From: Saccoglossus kowalevskii
Lineage: Eukaryota; Hemichordata; Enteropneusta; Harrimaniidae
Length of the DNA: 64,000 nucleotides
Reading direction: 5' to 3'
Assembly: GCF_000003605.2 (NCBI RefSeq)
Contig: NW_003142756.1
Location: forward strand, 1 to 64,000
In this document: one piece after another, positions 21,642-34,588 of the stretch
How positions within the stretch are numbered: position 1 is the first letter of the stretch
Layout: every line of letters starts with the position of its first letter
Notes under the pieces: generated by a model
The model's database searches: none
Seen by the model: only the letters and a program-made list of their open reading frames with translations
Told to the model about the DNA's origin: nothing
Translations under genes and position numbers: made by a program

Positions 21642-22568
21642 AACAATTTTAATTAATGGAAAGTTTTCAAATTCCTTCTAATTTTCAAGAACAAGTTATC
21701 GATGCTGTCGGCACGTAGTTGGTTTTAAGCTGTTAAAACACCGTGCAAAGTTGTTCAAAGTTGTGAAAAGTTATGGCAAAGTTGATAGATGTATTTGTAT
21801 ATATGAGCTAAGTTGTTGGTATATAAAAACGCGCAGTTGTAAAGTCGACAAATTTAATAAAAGCCAGGTGAACGCAGCCTATAAATGTTCACATGAGCTG
21901 ACTGTAAAATGTTAGAAAACAACGTGCAAAGTTTGAAAAATCGAAGGAAATGTTGGTGGAGTTGCTTGTATATTTAACCTAAGTTTTTGTCACGACAACC
22001 CAGCAGTTAAATTTCGAAAACATTAAGTAATTGTTTCGAGAATGCCTCATATATAAGTAGATTATCACAACAGCCAACCGAAAAATCGACAACAAACTGC
22101 TTACAAAGTTGTGAAAAGCGATTGCAAAGTAGGTAGTTTCATTCCGGATTGTTACCTGTGATATCATATAAACAACTCCCATAGTTAAAAGTTCGTAAAT
22201 GTGAATAAAAATGTCCTAAATAACCGTTAAATAACCGTAGTGTTACTCCGAGTATGTAGAGGTCATAGGTCAATTCTAGAAGGTATTTGTGCCAGCGATA
22301 TCGATTTAAAACATCTGAAAACATGAAATAGCCGCCAATTCGGCTTAGTTTCAAATAATTTATGCAGCTGTGTTGTTGGGTGACCGACAAATGTTTGAAG
22401 TAAAGTACAATCGGGCGAGGTTAGTACTTGCATGGGAGACTCCCGTAGTAAACAACGTGTTGAATTTTGTTTTTCATCACACACATGGACAATATATAAA
22501 GCAACGTTCCTGCTGTCTTTCTTACTGTGATATCAATTATTTATAGTGCAAAATCATGCAATTTTTGT
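21642..22568 (+). repeat. Monomer M24 (B, P, tail 1; 927 bp)
   Basis: Starts AACAATTTT. CTGTAAAATG and TGTTTCGAG recur in M51. GTCACGACAAC breaks the palindrome. AAGTACAATCGGGCGAGG marks the start of the second 3,700 bp repeat member. Confidence 0.97.
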
Positions 22569-23870
22569 AACTATTTTAATTAATGGAAAGTTTTCAAATT
22601 CCTTCTCATTTTCAAGAACAAGTTATCGATGCTGTCGGCACGTAGTGGGTTTTAAGCTGTTAAAACACCGTGCAAAGTTGTTCAAAGTTGTGCAAAGTTA
22701 TGGCAAAATTGATAGATGTATTTGTATATATGAGCTAAGTTGTTGGTATATAAAAACGCGCAGTTGTAAAGTCGACAAATTTAATAAAAGCCAGGTGAAC
22801 GCAGCCTATAAATGTTCACATGAGCTGACTGTAATATGTTAGAAAACAACGTGCAAAGTTTGAAAAATCGAAGGAATTGTTGGTGGAGTTGCTTGTATAT
22901 TTAACCTAAGTTTTTGTCATGACAACCCAGCAGTTAAATTTCGAAAACATTAAGTAATTGTATCGAGAATGCCTCATATATAAGCAGATAATCACAACAG
23001 CCAACCGAAAAATTGACAACAAACTGCTCTACAAAGTTGTGAAAAGCGATTGCAAAGTAGGTAGTTTCATTCGGGATTGTTACCTGTGATATCATATTAA
23101 CAAGTCCCATAGTTAAAAGTTTGTAAATGTGAATAAAAATGTCCTAAATGACCGTTAAATAACCGTAGTGTTACTCGGAGTATGTAGAGGTTATAGGTCA
23201 ATTCTACAAGGTATTTGTGCCAGCGATATCGATTTAAAACATGTGAAAACATGAAATAGCCGCCAATTCGGCTTAATTTCAAATAATGTATGCAGCTGTG
23301 TGGTTGGGTGACAGACAAATGTTTGAAGTAAATCACAATCGGGCGTGGTTAGTACTTGCATGGGAGACTTCCGTAGTAAACAAGCGTTGAATTTTGTTTT
23401 TCATCGTATACATGGACAATATATAAAGCAACGTTCTTGCTATCTTTCTTACTGTGATATAAATATTTATAGTGCAAAATCGTGCAATTTTTGTAACTAT
23501 TTTAATTAATGGAAAGTTTTCAAATTCCTTCTAATTTTTAAGAACAAGTTATCGATGCTGTCGGCACGTAGTGGGTTTTAAGCTTTCAAAACACCGTTCA
23601 AAGTGATTGCAAAATTGTGCAAAGTTATGGCAATTTGATAGATGTATTTGTATATATGAGCTAAGTTGTTGGTATATAAAAACGCGCAGTTGTAAAGTCG
23701 ACAAATTTAATAAAAGCCAGGTGAACGCAGCCTATAAATGTTCACAACAGCTGACTGTAGTATGTTAGAAAACAACGTGCAAAGTTGGAAAAATCGAAGG
23801 AAATGTTGGGAGAGCTGCTTGTATATTTAACCTCAGTCATTGTCATGACATCCCGCAGTTAAGTTTGGAA
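22360..23870 (+). repeat. Segmental repeat S2, second member
   Basis: Tail of M24, all of M25 and first third of M26. Beyond about 23,900 the sequence switches to an M9-like tail. Confidence 0.85.
22569..23494 (+). repeat. Monomer M25 (B, P, tail 2; 926 bp)
   Basis: Twin of M21 with the same altered DR1 half-site AGGTTA. CTGCTCTACAAAG has one extra base; ATATAAATATTT one fewer. Confidence 0.97.
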
Positions 23871-24416
23871 AACATTAAGTAATTGTATCGAGAAAGCCTC
23901 ATATATAGCAGATATCACAACAGCCAACCGAAAATCGACAACAAACTGCTTACAAAGTTGTGAAAAGCGATTGCAAAGTAGGTAGTTTCATTCCGGATTG
24001 TTACCTGTGATATCATATTAACAAGTCCCATAGTTAAAAGTTCGTAAATGTGAATAAAAATGTTATAAATGACCGTTAAATAACCGTAGTGTTACTCCGA
24101 GTATGTAGAGGTCATAGGTCAATTCTAGAAGGTATTTGTGCCAGCGATATCGATTTAAAACATCTGAAAACATGAAATAGCCGCCAATTCGGCTTAATTT
24201 CAAATAATGTATGAAGCTGTGTAGTTGGGTGACAGACAAATGTTTGAAGTAAAGCGCAATCGGGCGTGGTTAGCACTTGCATGGGAGACTTCCGTAGTAA
24301 ACAATCGTTGAATTGTGTTTTTCATCGCATACATGGACAACATATAAAGCAACGTTCCTGCTGTCTTTCTTACTGTGATATCAATTATTTATAGTGCAAA
24401 TTCGTGCAATTTTTGT
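23495..24416 (+). repeat. Monomer M26 (A/B hybrid, Q, tail 2; 922 bp)
   Basis: First third is the twin of M22, tail (ACAATCGTTGAATTGTG, ACAACATATA) that of M9 and M15. Several single-base losses cluster at 23850-23935, one of which cuts the palindrome (CATGACATCC). Confidence 0.97.
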
Positions 24417-25345
24417 AACTATTTTAATTAATGGAAAGTTTTCAAATTCCTTCTCATTTTCAAGAACAAGTTATCGATGCTGTCGGCACGTAGTGGGTTT
24501 TAAGCTGTTAAAACACCGTGCAAAGTTGTTCAAAGTTGTGCAAAGTTATGGCAAAGTTGATAGATGTATTTGTATATATGAGCTTAGTTGTTGGTATATA
24601 AAAACGCGCAGTTGTAAAGTCGACAAATTTAATAAAAGCCAGGTGAACGCAGCCTATAAATGTTCACATGAGCTGACTGTAATATGTTAGAAAACAACGT
24701 GCAAAGTTTGAAAAATCGAAGGAAATGTTGGTGGAGTTGCTTGTATATTTAACCTAAGTCTTTGTCATGACAACCCAGCAGTTAAATTTCGAAAACATTA
24801 AGTAATTTTATCGAGAATGCCTCATATATAAGTAGATTATCACAACAGCCAACCGAAAAATCGACAACAAACTGCTTACAAAGTTGTGAAAAGCGATTGC
24901 AAAGTAGGTAGTTTCATTCCAGATTGTTACCTGTGATATCATATAAACAAGTCACATAGTTAAAAGTTCGTAAATGTGAATAAAAATGTCCTAAATGACC
25001 GTTAAATAACCGTAGTGTTACTCCGAGTATGTAGAGGTCATAGGTCAATTCTAGAAGGTATTTGTGCCAGCGATATCGATTTAAAACATCTGAAAAACAT
25101 GAAATAGCCGCCAATTCGTCTTAGTTTCAAAATAATGTATGCAGCTGTGTTGTTGGGTGACCGACAAATGTTTGAAGTAAAGCACAATCGGGCGTGGTTA
25201 GTACTTGCATGGGAGACTCCCGTAGTAAACAAGGTGTTGAATTTTGTTTGTCATCGCATACATGGACAATATATAAAGCAACGTTCCTGCTATCTTTCTT
25301 ACTGTGATATCAATTATTTATGGTGCAAAATCGTGCAATTTTTGT
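24417..25345 (+). repeat. Monomer M27 (B, P, tail 1 with TGTATGCAG; 929 bp)
   Basis: Head as M10 and M16 (AATTTTATCG, TTCCAGATTG). ATTCGTCTTAG weakens the hairpin. TTTGTCATCGCATAC is shared only with M60. Extra bases in CTGAAAAACATG and CAAAATAATG. Confidence 0.97.
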
Positions 25346-26270
25346 AACAATTTTAATTAATGGAAAGTTATCAAATTCCTTCTAATTTTCAAGAACAAGT
25401 TATCGATGCTGTCGGCACGTAGTTGGTTTTAAGCTGTTAAAACACCGTGCAAAGTTGTTCAAAGTTGTGCAAAGTTATGGCAAAGTTGATAGATGTATTT
25501 GAATATATGAGCTAAGTTGTTGGTATATAAAAACGCGCATTTGTAAAGTCGACAAATTTAATAAAAGCCAGGTGAACGCAGCCTATAAATGTTCACATGA
25601 GCTGACTGTAATATGTTAGAAAACAACGTGCAAAGTTTGAAAAATCGAAGGAAATGTTGGTGGAGTTGCTTGTATATTGAACCTAAGTCTTTGTCATGAC
25701 AACCCAGCCGTTAAATTTCGAAAACATTAAGTAATTGTATCGAGAATGCCTCATATATAAGTAGATTATCACAACAGCCAACCGAAAAATCGACAACAAA
25801 CTGCTTACAAAGTTGTGAAAAGCGATTGCTAAGTTGGTAGTTTCATTCAGGATTGTTACCTGAGATATCATATTAACAAGTCCCATAGTCAAAAGTTCGT
25901 AAATGTGAATACAAATGTCCTAAATGACCGTTAAATAACCGTAGTGTTACTCCGAGTATGTAGAGGTCATAGGTCAATTGTAGAAGGTATTTGTGCCAGC
26001 GATATCGATTTAAAACATCTGAAAACATGAAATAGCCGCCAATTCGGCTTAGTTTCAAATAATTTATGCAGCTGTGTTGTTGGGTGACCGACAAATGTTT
26101 GAATAAAGCACAATCGGGCGTGGTTAGCACTTACATGGGAGACTTCCGTAGTAAACAAGCGTTGAATTTTGTTTTTCATCGCATACATGGACAATATATA
26201 AAGCAACGTTCCTGCTATCTTTCTTACTGTGATATCAATTATTTATAGTGCAAAATCTTGCAATTTTTGT
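25346..26270 (+). repeat. Monomer M28 (B, P, tail 1; 925 bp)
   Basis: AACAATTTT with AAAGTTATCAAATTC, the latter shared with M61. Many private substitutions in the middle (GCGCATTTG, TATTGAACC, TTCAGGATTG). Tail as M7, including the same one-base loss. Confidence 0.97.
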
Positions 26271-27198
26271 AACTATTTTAATTAATGGAAAGTTTTCAAA
26301 TTCCTTCTAATTTTCAAGAACAAGATATCGATGCTGTCGGCACGTAGTGGGTTTTAAGCTGTTAAAACACCGTGCAAAGTTGTTCAAAGTTGTGCAAAGT
26401 TATGGCAAAGTTGATAGATGTATTTGTATATATGAGCTAAGTTGTTGGTATATAAAAACGCGCAGTTGTAAAGTCGACAAAGTTAATAAAAGCCAGGTGA
26501 ACGCAGTCTATAAATGTTCACATGAGCTGACTGTAATATGTTAGAAAACAACGTGCAAAGTTGGAAAAATCGAAGGAAATGTTGGTGGAGTTGCTTGTAT
26601 ATTTAACCTAAGTCTTTGTCATGAAAACCCAGCAGTTAAATTTCGAAAACATTAAGTAATTGTATCGAGAATGCCTCATATATAAGTAGATTATCACAAC
26701 AGCCAACCGAAAAATCGACAACAAACTGCTTACAAAGTTGTGAAAAGCGATTGCAAAGTAGGTAGTTTCATTCCGGATTGTTACCTGTGATATCATATTA
26801 ACAAGTCCCATAGTTAAAAGTTCGTTAATGTGAATAAAAATGTCCTAAATGTCCGTTAAATAACCGTAGTGTTACTCCGAGTATGTAGAGGTCATAGGTC
26901 AATTCTAGAAGATATTTGTGCCAGCGATATCGATTTAAAACATCTGAAAAACATAAAATAGCCGCCAATTTGGCTTAGTTTCAAATAATTTATGCAGCTG
27001 TGTGGTTGGGTAACAGACAAATGTTTGAAGTAAAGCACAATCGGGCGTGGTTAGTACTTGCATGGGAGACTCTTGTAGTAAACAAGGGGTTGAATTTTGT
27101 TTTTCATCACACACATGGACAATATATAAAGCAACGTTCCTGCTGTCTTTCTCACTGTGATATCAATTATTTATAGTGCAAATTCGTGCAATTTTTGT
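26271..27198 (+). repeat. Monomer M29 (B, P, tail 3; 928 bp)
   Basis: AACAAGATATCG and CAAAGTTAATAAAAG link it to M31 and M53. GTCATGAAAAC breaks the palindrome. GTTCGTTAATG and AAATGTCCG recur in M59. CCAATTTGGCTTAG weakens the hairpin. Confidence 0.97.
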
Positions 27199-28122
27199 AA
27201 CTATTTTAATTAATGGAAAGTTTTCAAATTCCTTCTAATTTTCAAGAACAAGTTATCGATGCTGTCGGCACGTAGTGGGTTTTAAGCTGTCAAAACACCG
27301 TTCAAAGTGATTGCAAAGTTGTGCAAAGTTATGGCAATTTGATAGATGTATTTGTCTATATGACCTAAGTTGGTATTATATAAAATCGCGCAGTTGTAAA
27401 GTCGACAAATTTAATAAAAGCCAGGTGAACGCCGTCTATAAATGTTCACATGAGCTGACTGTAATATGTTAGAAAACAACGTGCAAAGTTTGAAAAATCA
27501 AAGGAAATGTTGGTGGAGTTGCTTGTATATTTAACGTAAGTTTTTGTCATGACAACCCAGCAGTTAAATTTCGTAAACTTTAAGTAATTGTATCGAGAAT
27601 GCCTCATATATAAGTAGATTATCACAACAGCCAACCGAAAAATCGACAACAAACTGCTTACAAAGTTGTGAAAAGCGATTGCAAAGTAGGTAGTTTCATT
27701 CCGGATTGTTACCTGTGATATCATATTAACAAGTCCCATAGTTTAAAGTTCGTAAATGTGAATAAAAATGTCCTAAATGACCGTTAAATAACCGTAGTGT
27801 TACTCCGAGTATGTAGAGGTCATATGTCAATTCTATAAGTATTTGTTCCAGCGATATCGATTTAAAACATCTGAAAACATGAAATAGCCGCCAATTCGGC
27901 TTAATTTCAAATAATTATGCAGCTGTGGTGTGGGTGACCGACAAATGTTTAAAGTAAAGCACAATCAGGCGTGGTTAGCACTTGCATGGGAGACTTCCGT
28001 AGTAAACAAGGTGTTGAATTTTGTTTTTCATCGCATACATGGACAATATATAAAGCAACGTTCCTGCTATCTTTCTTACTGTGATATCAATTATTTATAG
28101 TGCAAAATCGTGCAATTTTTGT
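27199..28122 (+). repeat. Monomer M30 (A, P, tail 1; 924 bp)
   Basis: Second DR1 half-site is ATGTCA. Several single-base losses cluster at 27839-27927. CACAATCAGG is shared with M33. Confidence 0.97.
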
Positions 28123-29048
28123 AACTATTTTAATTAATGGAAAGTTTTCAAATTCCTTCTAATTTTCAAGAAAAAGATATCGATGCTGTCGGCACGTAGT
28201 GGGTTTTAAGCTGTTAAAACACCGTGCAAAGTTGTTCAAAGTTGTGTAAAGTTATGGCAAAGTTGATAGATGTATTTGTATATATGAGCTAAGTTGTTGG
28301 TATATAAAAATGCGCAGTTGTAAAGTCGACAAAGTTAATAAAAGCCAGGTGAACGCAGTCTATAAATGTTCACATGAGCTGACTGTAATATGTTAGAAAA
28401 CAACGTGCAAAGTTGGAAAAATCGAAGGAAATGTTGGTGGAGTAGCTTGTATATTTAACCTAAGTCTTTGTCATGACAACCCAGCAGTTAAATTTCGAAA
28501 ACATTAAGTAATTGTATCGAGAATGCCTCATATATAAGTAGATTATCACAACAGCCAACCGAAAAATCGACAACAAACTGCTTACAAATTCGTGAAAAGC
28601 GATTGCAAAGTAGGTAGTTACATTCCGGATTGTTACCTGTGATATCATATTAACAAGTCCCATAGTTAAAAGTTCGTAAATGTGAATAAAAATGTCAGAA
28701 ATGACCGATAAATAACCGTAGTGTTACTCCGAGAATGTAGAGGTCATAGGTTAATTCTAGAAGGTATTTGTGCCAGCGATATCGATTTAAAACATCTGAA
28801 AACATGAAATAGCCGCCAATTCGGCTTAATTTCAAATAATGTATGCAGCTGTGTGGTTGGGTGACAGTCAAATGTTTGAAGTAAATCACAATCGGGCGTG
28901 GTTAGCACTTGCATGGGAGACTTCCATAGTAAACAACCGTTGAATTTTGTTTTTCATCGTATACATGGACAATATATAAAGCAACGTTCCTGCTATCTTT
29001 CTTACTGTGATATCAATTATTTATAGTGCAAAATCGTGCAATTTTTGT
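28123..29048 (+). repeat. Monomer M31 (B, P, tail 2; 926 bp)
   Basis: GAAAAAGATATCG, GTTGTGTAAAG, AAAAATGCGCAG and GAGTAGCTTG are shared with M53, 20.4 kb away. Second DR1 half-site is AGGTTA. ACAACCGTTG and CATCGTATAC continue into M32. Confidence 0.97.
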
Positions 29049-29972
29049 AACTATTTTAATTAATGGAAAGTTTTCAAATTCCTTCTAATTTTCAAGAACA
29101 AGTTATCGATGCTGTCGGCACGTAGTGGGTTTTAAGCTGTCAAAACACCGTTCAAAGTAATTTCAAAGTTGTGCAAAGTTATGGCAATTTGATAGATGTA
29201 TTTGTATATATGACCTAAGTTGGTATTATATAAAATCGCGCAGTTGTAAAGTCAACAAATTTAATAAAAGCCATGAGAACGCAGCCTATAAATGTTCACA
29301 ACAGCTGACTGTAATATGTTAGAAAACAACGTGCCAAGTTGGAAAAATCGAAGGAAATGTTGGTGGAGTTGCTTGTATATTTAACCTCAGTCATTGTCAT
29401 GACAATCCCGCAGTTACGTTTGGAAAACATTAAGTAATTGTATCGAGAATGCCTCATATATAAGCAGATAATTACAACAGCCAACCGAAAAATCGACAAC
29501 AAACTGCTTACAAAGTTTTGAAAAGCAATTGCAAAGTAGGTAGTTTCATTCGGGATTGTTACCTGTGATATCATATTAACAAGTCCCATAGTTAAAAGTT
29601 CGTAAATGTGAATAAAAATGTCCTAAATGACCGTTAAATAATCGTAGTGTTACTCCGAGTATGTAGAGGTCATAGGTCAATCTAGAAGATATTTGTGCCA
29701 GCGATATCGATTTAAAACATCTGAAAACATAAATAGCCGCCAATTCGACTTAGTTTCAAATAATTTATGCAGCTGTGTGTTTGGGTAACAGACAAATGTT
29801 TGAAGTAAAGCACAATTGGGCGTGGTTAGCACTTGCATGGGAGTCTCCCGTAGTAAACAACCGTTGAATTTTGTTTTTCATCGTATACATGGACAATATA
29901 TAAAGCAACGTTCCTGCTATCTTTCTTACTGTGATATCAATTATTTATAGTGCAAAATCGTGCAATTTTTGT
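29049..29972 (+). repeat. Monomer M32 (A, Q, tail 3; 924 bp)
   Basis: GTCAACAAATT destroys the SalI-type GTCGAC palindrome here and in M33 and M59. GTTACGTTTGG, GATAATTACAAC and GTTTTGAAAAGCAATTGC are shared with M33. ATTCGACTTAG weakens the hairpin. Confidence 0.97.
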
Positions 29973-30898
29973 AACTATTTTAATTAATGGAAAGTTTTCA
30001 AATTCCTTCTAATTTTCAAGAACAAGTTATCGATGCTGTCGGCACGTAGTTGGTGTTAAGCTGTCAAAACACCGTTCAAAGTGATTGCAAAGTTGTGCAA
30101 AGTTATGGCAATTTGATAGATGTATTTGTATATATGACCTAAGTTGGTATTATATAAAATCGCGCAGTTGTAAAGTCAACAAATTTAATAAAAGCCATGT
30201 GAACGCAGCCTATAAATGTTCACAACAGCTGACTGTAATATGTTAGAAAACAACGTGCAAAGTTGGAAAAATCGAAGGAAATGTTGGTGGAGTTGCTTGT
30301 ATATTTAACTTCAGTCATTGTCATGACAATCCCGCAATTACGTTTGGAAAACATTAAGTAATTGTATCGAGAATGCCTCATATATAAGCAGATAATTACA
30401 ACAGCCAACCGAAAAATCGACAACAAATTGCTTACAAAGTTTTGAAAAGCAATTGCAAAGTAGGTAGTTTCATTCGGGATTGTTACCTGTGGTATCATAT
30501 TAACAAGTCCCATAGTTAAAAGTTCGTAAATGTGAATAAAAATGTCCTAAATGACCGTTAAATAATCGTAGTGTTACTCCGAGTATGTAGAGGTCATAGG
30601 TCAATTCTAGAAGATATTTGTGCCAGCGATATCGATTTAAAACATCTGAAAACATAAATAGCCGCCAATTCGGCTTAGTTTCAAATAATTTATGCAGCTG
30701 TGTGTTTGGGTGACAGACAAATGTTTGAAGTAAAGCACAATCAGGCGTGGTTAGCACTTGCATGGGAGACTTCCGTAGTAAACAAGGTGTTGAATTTTGT
30801 TTTTCATCGCATACATGGACAATATATAATGCAACGTTCCTGCTATCTTTCTCACTGTGATATCAATTATTTATAGTACAAAATCGTGCAATTTTTGT
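29973..30898 (+). repeat. Monomer M33 (A, Q, tail 3-like; 926 bp)
   Basis: Close sister of M32. TAGTTGGTGTT and ATAATGCAACG are private. GTGTTTGGGTGACAG mixes tails 2 and 3. TAGTACAAAATCG recurs in M43 and M52. Confidence 0.97.
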
Positions 30899-31804
30899 AA
30901 CTATTTTAATTAATGGAAAGTTTTCAAATTCATTCTAATTTTCAAGAACAAGGTATCGATGCTGTTGGCACGTAGTGGGTTTTAAGCTGTTAAAATACCG
31001 TTCAAAGTGATTGCAAAGTTGTGCAAAGTTATGGCAAAGTTGATAGATGTATTTGTATATATGAGCTAAGTTGTTGGTATATAAAAACGCGCAGTTGTAA
31101 ACCCAGGTGAACGCAGCCTATAAATGTTCACATGAGCTGACTGTAATATGTTAGAAAACAACGTGCAAAGTTTGAAAATCGAAGGAAATGTTGGTGGGGT
31201 TGCTTGTATATTTAACCTAAGTCTTTGTCATGACAACCCAGCAGTTAAATTTCGAAAATATTAAGTAATTGTATCGAGAATGCCTCATATATAAGTAGAT
31301 TATCACAACAGCCAACCGAAAAATCGACAACAAACTGCTTACAAAGTTGTGAAAAGCGATTGCAAAGTAGGTAGTTTCATTCCGGATTGTTACCTGTGAT
31401 ATCATATTAACAAGTCCCATAGTTAAAAGTTCGTAAATGTGAATAAAAATGTAATAAATGACCGTTAAATAACCGTAGTGTTACTCCGAGTATGTAGAGG
31501 TCATAGGTCAATTCTAGAAGGTATATGTGCCAGCGATATCGATTTAAAACATCTGAAAACATGAAATGGCCGCCAATTCGGCTTAGTTTCAAATAATTTA
31601 AGCAGCTGTGTTGTTGGGTGACCGACAAATGTTTGAAGTAAAGCACAATCGGGCGTGGTTAGTACTTGCATGGGACTCTTGTAGTAAACAAGGGGTTGAA
31701 TTTTGTTTTTCATCACACACATGGACAATATATAAAGCAACGTTCCTGCTGTCTTTCTTACTGTGATATCAATTATTTATAGTGCAAATTCGTGCAATTT
31801 TTGT
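30899..31804 (+). repeat. Monomer M34 (A/B hybrid, P, tail 1; 906 bp)
   Basis: A deletion of about 20 bp at 31100 removes the GTCGAC palindrome and AATAAAAG (GTTGTAAACCCAGG). TTCATTCT, CTGTTGGCAC, GTGGGGTTGC and AAAATATTAAG are shared in part with M41 and M57. Confidence 0.97.
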
Positions 31805-32732
31805 AACTATTTTAATTAATGGAAAGTTTTCAAATTCCTTCTAATTTTCAAGAACAAGTTATCGATGCTGTCGGCACGTAGTGGGTTTTAAGCTGTCAAA
31901 ACACCGTTCAAAGTGATTGCAAAGTTGTGCAAAGTTATGGCAATTTGATAGATGTATTTGTCTATATGACCTAAAATGGTATTATATAAAATCGCGCAGT
32001 TGTAAAGTCGACAAATTTAATAAAAGCCAGGTGAACGCACTCTATAAATGTTCACATGAGCTGACTGTAATATGTTAGAAAACAACGTGCAAAGTTTGAA
32101 AAATCGAAGGAAATGTTGGTGGAGTTGCTTGTATATTTGACCTAAGTTTTTGTCATGTCAACCCAGCAGTTAAATTTCGAAAACATTAAGTAATTGTATC
32201 GAGAAAGCCTCATATATAAGTAGATTATCACAACAGCCAACCGAAAAATCGACAACAAACTGCTTACAAAGTTGTGAAAAGCGATTGCAAAGTAGGTAGT
32301 TTCATTTGCGGATTGTTACCTGTGATATCATATTAACAAGTCCCATAGTTAAAAGTTCGTAAATGTGAATAAAAATGTCCTAAATGACCGTTAAATAACC
32401 GTAGTGTTACTCCGAGTATGTAGAGGTCATAGGTCAATTCTAGAATGTATTTGTTCCAGCGATATCGATTTAAAACATCTGAAAACATAAAATAGCCGCC
32501 AATTCGGCTTAGTTTCAAATAATTTATGCAGCTGTGTGTTTGGGTAACAGACAAATGTTTGAAGTAAAGCACAATTGGGCGTGGTTAGCACTTGCATGGG
32601 AGTCTCCCGTAGTAAACAAGGTGTTGAATTGTGTTTTTCATCACACACAAGGACAATATATAAAGCAACGTTCCTGCTATCTTTCTCACTGTGATATCAA
32701 TTATTTATAGTGCAAAATCGTGCAATTTTTGT
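31805..32732 (+). repeat. Monomer M35 (A, P, tail 3; 928 bp)
   Basis: CTAAAATGG, GCACTCTATAA and GTCATGTCAAC (palindrome broken). GTGTTTGGGTAACAG and GAGTCTCCCG as M32. CACACACAAGG is shared with M58 and M59. Confidence 0.97.
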
Positions 32733-33660
32733 AACTATTTTAATTAATGGAAAGTTTTCAAATTCATTCTAATTTTCAAGAACAAGTTATCGATGCTGTT
32801 GGCACGTAGTGGGTTTTAAGCTGTTAAACCACCGTGCAAAGTTGTTCAAAGTTGTGAAAAGTTATGGCAAAGTTGATAGATGTATTTGTATATATGAGCT
32901 AAGTTGTTGGTATATAAAAACGGGCAGTTGTAAAGTCGACAAATTTAATAAAAGCCAGGTGAACGCAGCCTATAAATGTTCACATGAGCTGACTGTAATA
33001 TGTTAGAAAACAACGTGCAAAGTTTGAAAAATCGAAGGAAATGTTGGTGGAGTTGCTTGTATATTTAACCTAAGTCCTTGTCATGACAACCCAGCAGTTA
33101 AATTTCGAAAACATTAAGTAATTGTATCGAAAATGCCTCATATATAAGTAGATTATCACAACAGCCAACCGAAAAATCGACAACAAACTGCTTACAAAGT
33201 CGTGAAAAGCGATTGCAAAGTAGGTAGTTACATTCCGGATTGTTACCTGTGATATCATATTAACAAATCCCATAGTTAAAAGTTCGTAAATGTGAATAAA
33301 AATGTCCTAAATGACCGTTAAATAACCGTAGTGTTACTCCGAGTATGTAGAGGTCATAGGTCAATTCTAGAAGATATTTGTGCCAGCGATATCGATTTTA
33401 AAACATCTGAAAACATAAAATAGCCGCCTATTCGGCTTAGTTTCAAATAATTTATGCAGCTGTGTGGTTGGGTAACAGACAAATCTTTGAAGTAAAGCAC
33501 AATCGGGCGTGGTTAGTACTTGCATGGGAGACTCTTGTAGTAAACAAGGGGTTGAATTTTGTTTTTCATCACACACATGGACAATATATAAAGCAACGTT
33601 CCTGCTGTCTTTCTCACTGTGATATCAATTATTCATAGTGCAAATTCGTGCAATTTTTGT
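32733..33660 (+). repeat. Monomer M36 (B', P, tail 3; 928 bp)
   Basis: CTAAGTCCTTG, ATCGAAAATGCC, AGTCGTGAAAAG and GTAGTTACATTCC define a subgroup with M58 and M64 (head also in M66). GCCGCCTATTCGGC shifts the hairpin loop. An extra T in GATTTTAAAAC. Confidence 0.97.
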
Positions 33661-34588
33661 AACTATTTTAATTAATGGAAAGTTTTCAAATTCCTTCTAA
33701 TTTTCAAGAACAAGTTATCGATGCTGTCGGCACGTAGTGGGTTTTAAGCTGTCAAAACACCGTTCAAAGTGATTGTAAAGTTGTGCAAAGTTATGGCAAT
33801 TTGATAGATGTATTTGTCTATATGACCTAAGTTGGTATTATATAAAATCGCGCAGTTGTAAAGTCGACAAATTTAATAAAAGCCAGGTGAACGCAGTCTA
33901 TAAATGTTCACATGAGCTGACTGTAATATGTTAGAAAACAACGTGCAAAGTTGGAAAAATCGAAGGAAATTTGGTGGAGTTGCTTGTATATTTAACCTAA
34001 GTTTTTGTCATGACAACCCAGCAGTTAAATTTCGAAAACATTAAGTAATTGTATCGAGAATGCCTCATATATAAGTAGATTATCATAACAACAGCCAACC
34101 GAAAAATCGACAACAAACTGCTTACAAAGTTGTGACAAGCGATTGCAAAGTAGGTAGTTTCATTCCGGATTGTTACCTGTGATATCATATTAACAAGTCC
34201 CATAGTTAAAAGTTCGTAAATGTGAATAAAAATGTCCTAAATGACCGTTAAATAACCGTAGTGTTACTCCGAGTATGTAGAGGTCATAGGTCAATTCTAG
34301 AAGGTATTTGTTCCAGCGATATCGATTTAAAACATCTGAAAACATGAAATAGCCGCCAATTCGGCTTAATTTCAAATAATTTATGCAGCTGTGTTGTTGG
34401 GTGACCGACAAATGTTTAAAGTAAAGCGCAAGCGGGCGTGGTTAGCACTTGCATGGGAGACTTCCGTAGTAAACAAGCGTTGAATTTTGTTTTTCATCGC
34501 ATACATGGACAATATATAAAGCAACGTTCCTGCTATCTTTCTTACTGTGATATCAATTATTTATAGTGCAAAATCGTGCAATTTTTGT
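33661..34588 (+). repeat. Monomer M37 (A, P, tail 1; 928 bp)
   Basis: TCATAACAACAG plus GACAAGCG as in M12; CAAGCGGGCG tail as in M11 and M53. One T lost in GAAATTTGGTGG. Confidence 0.97.
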
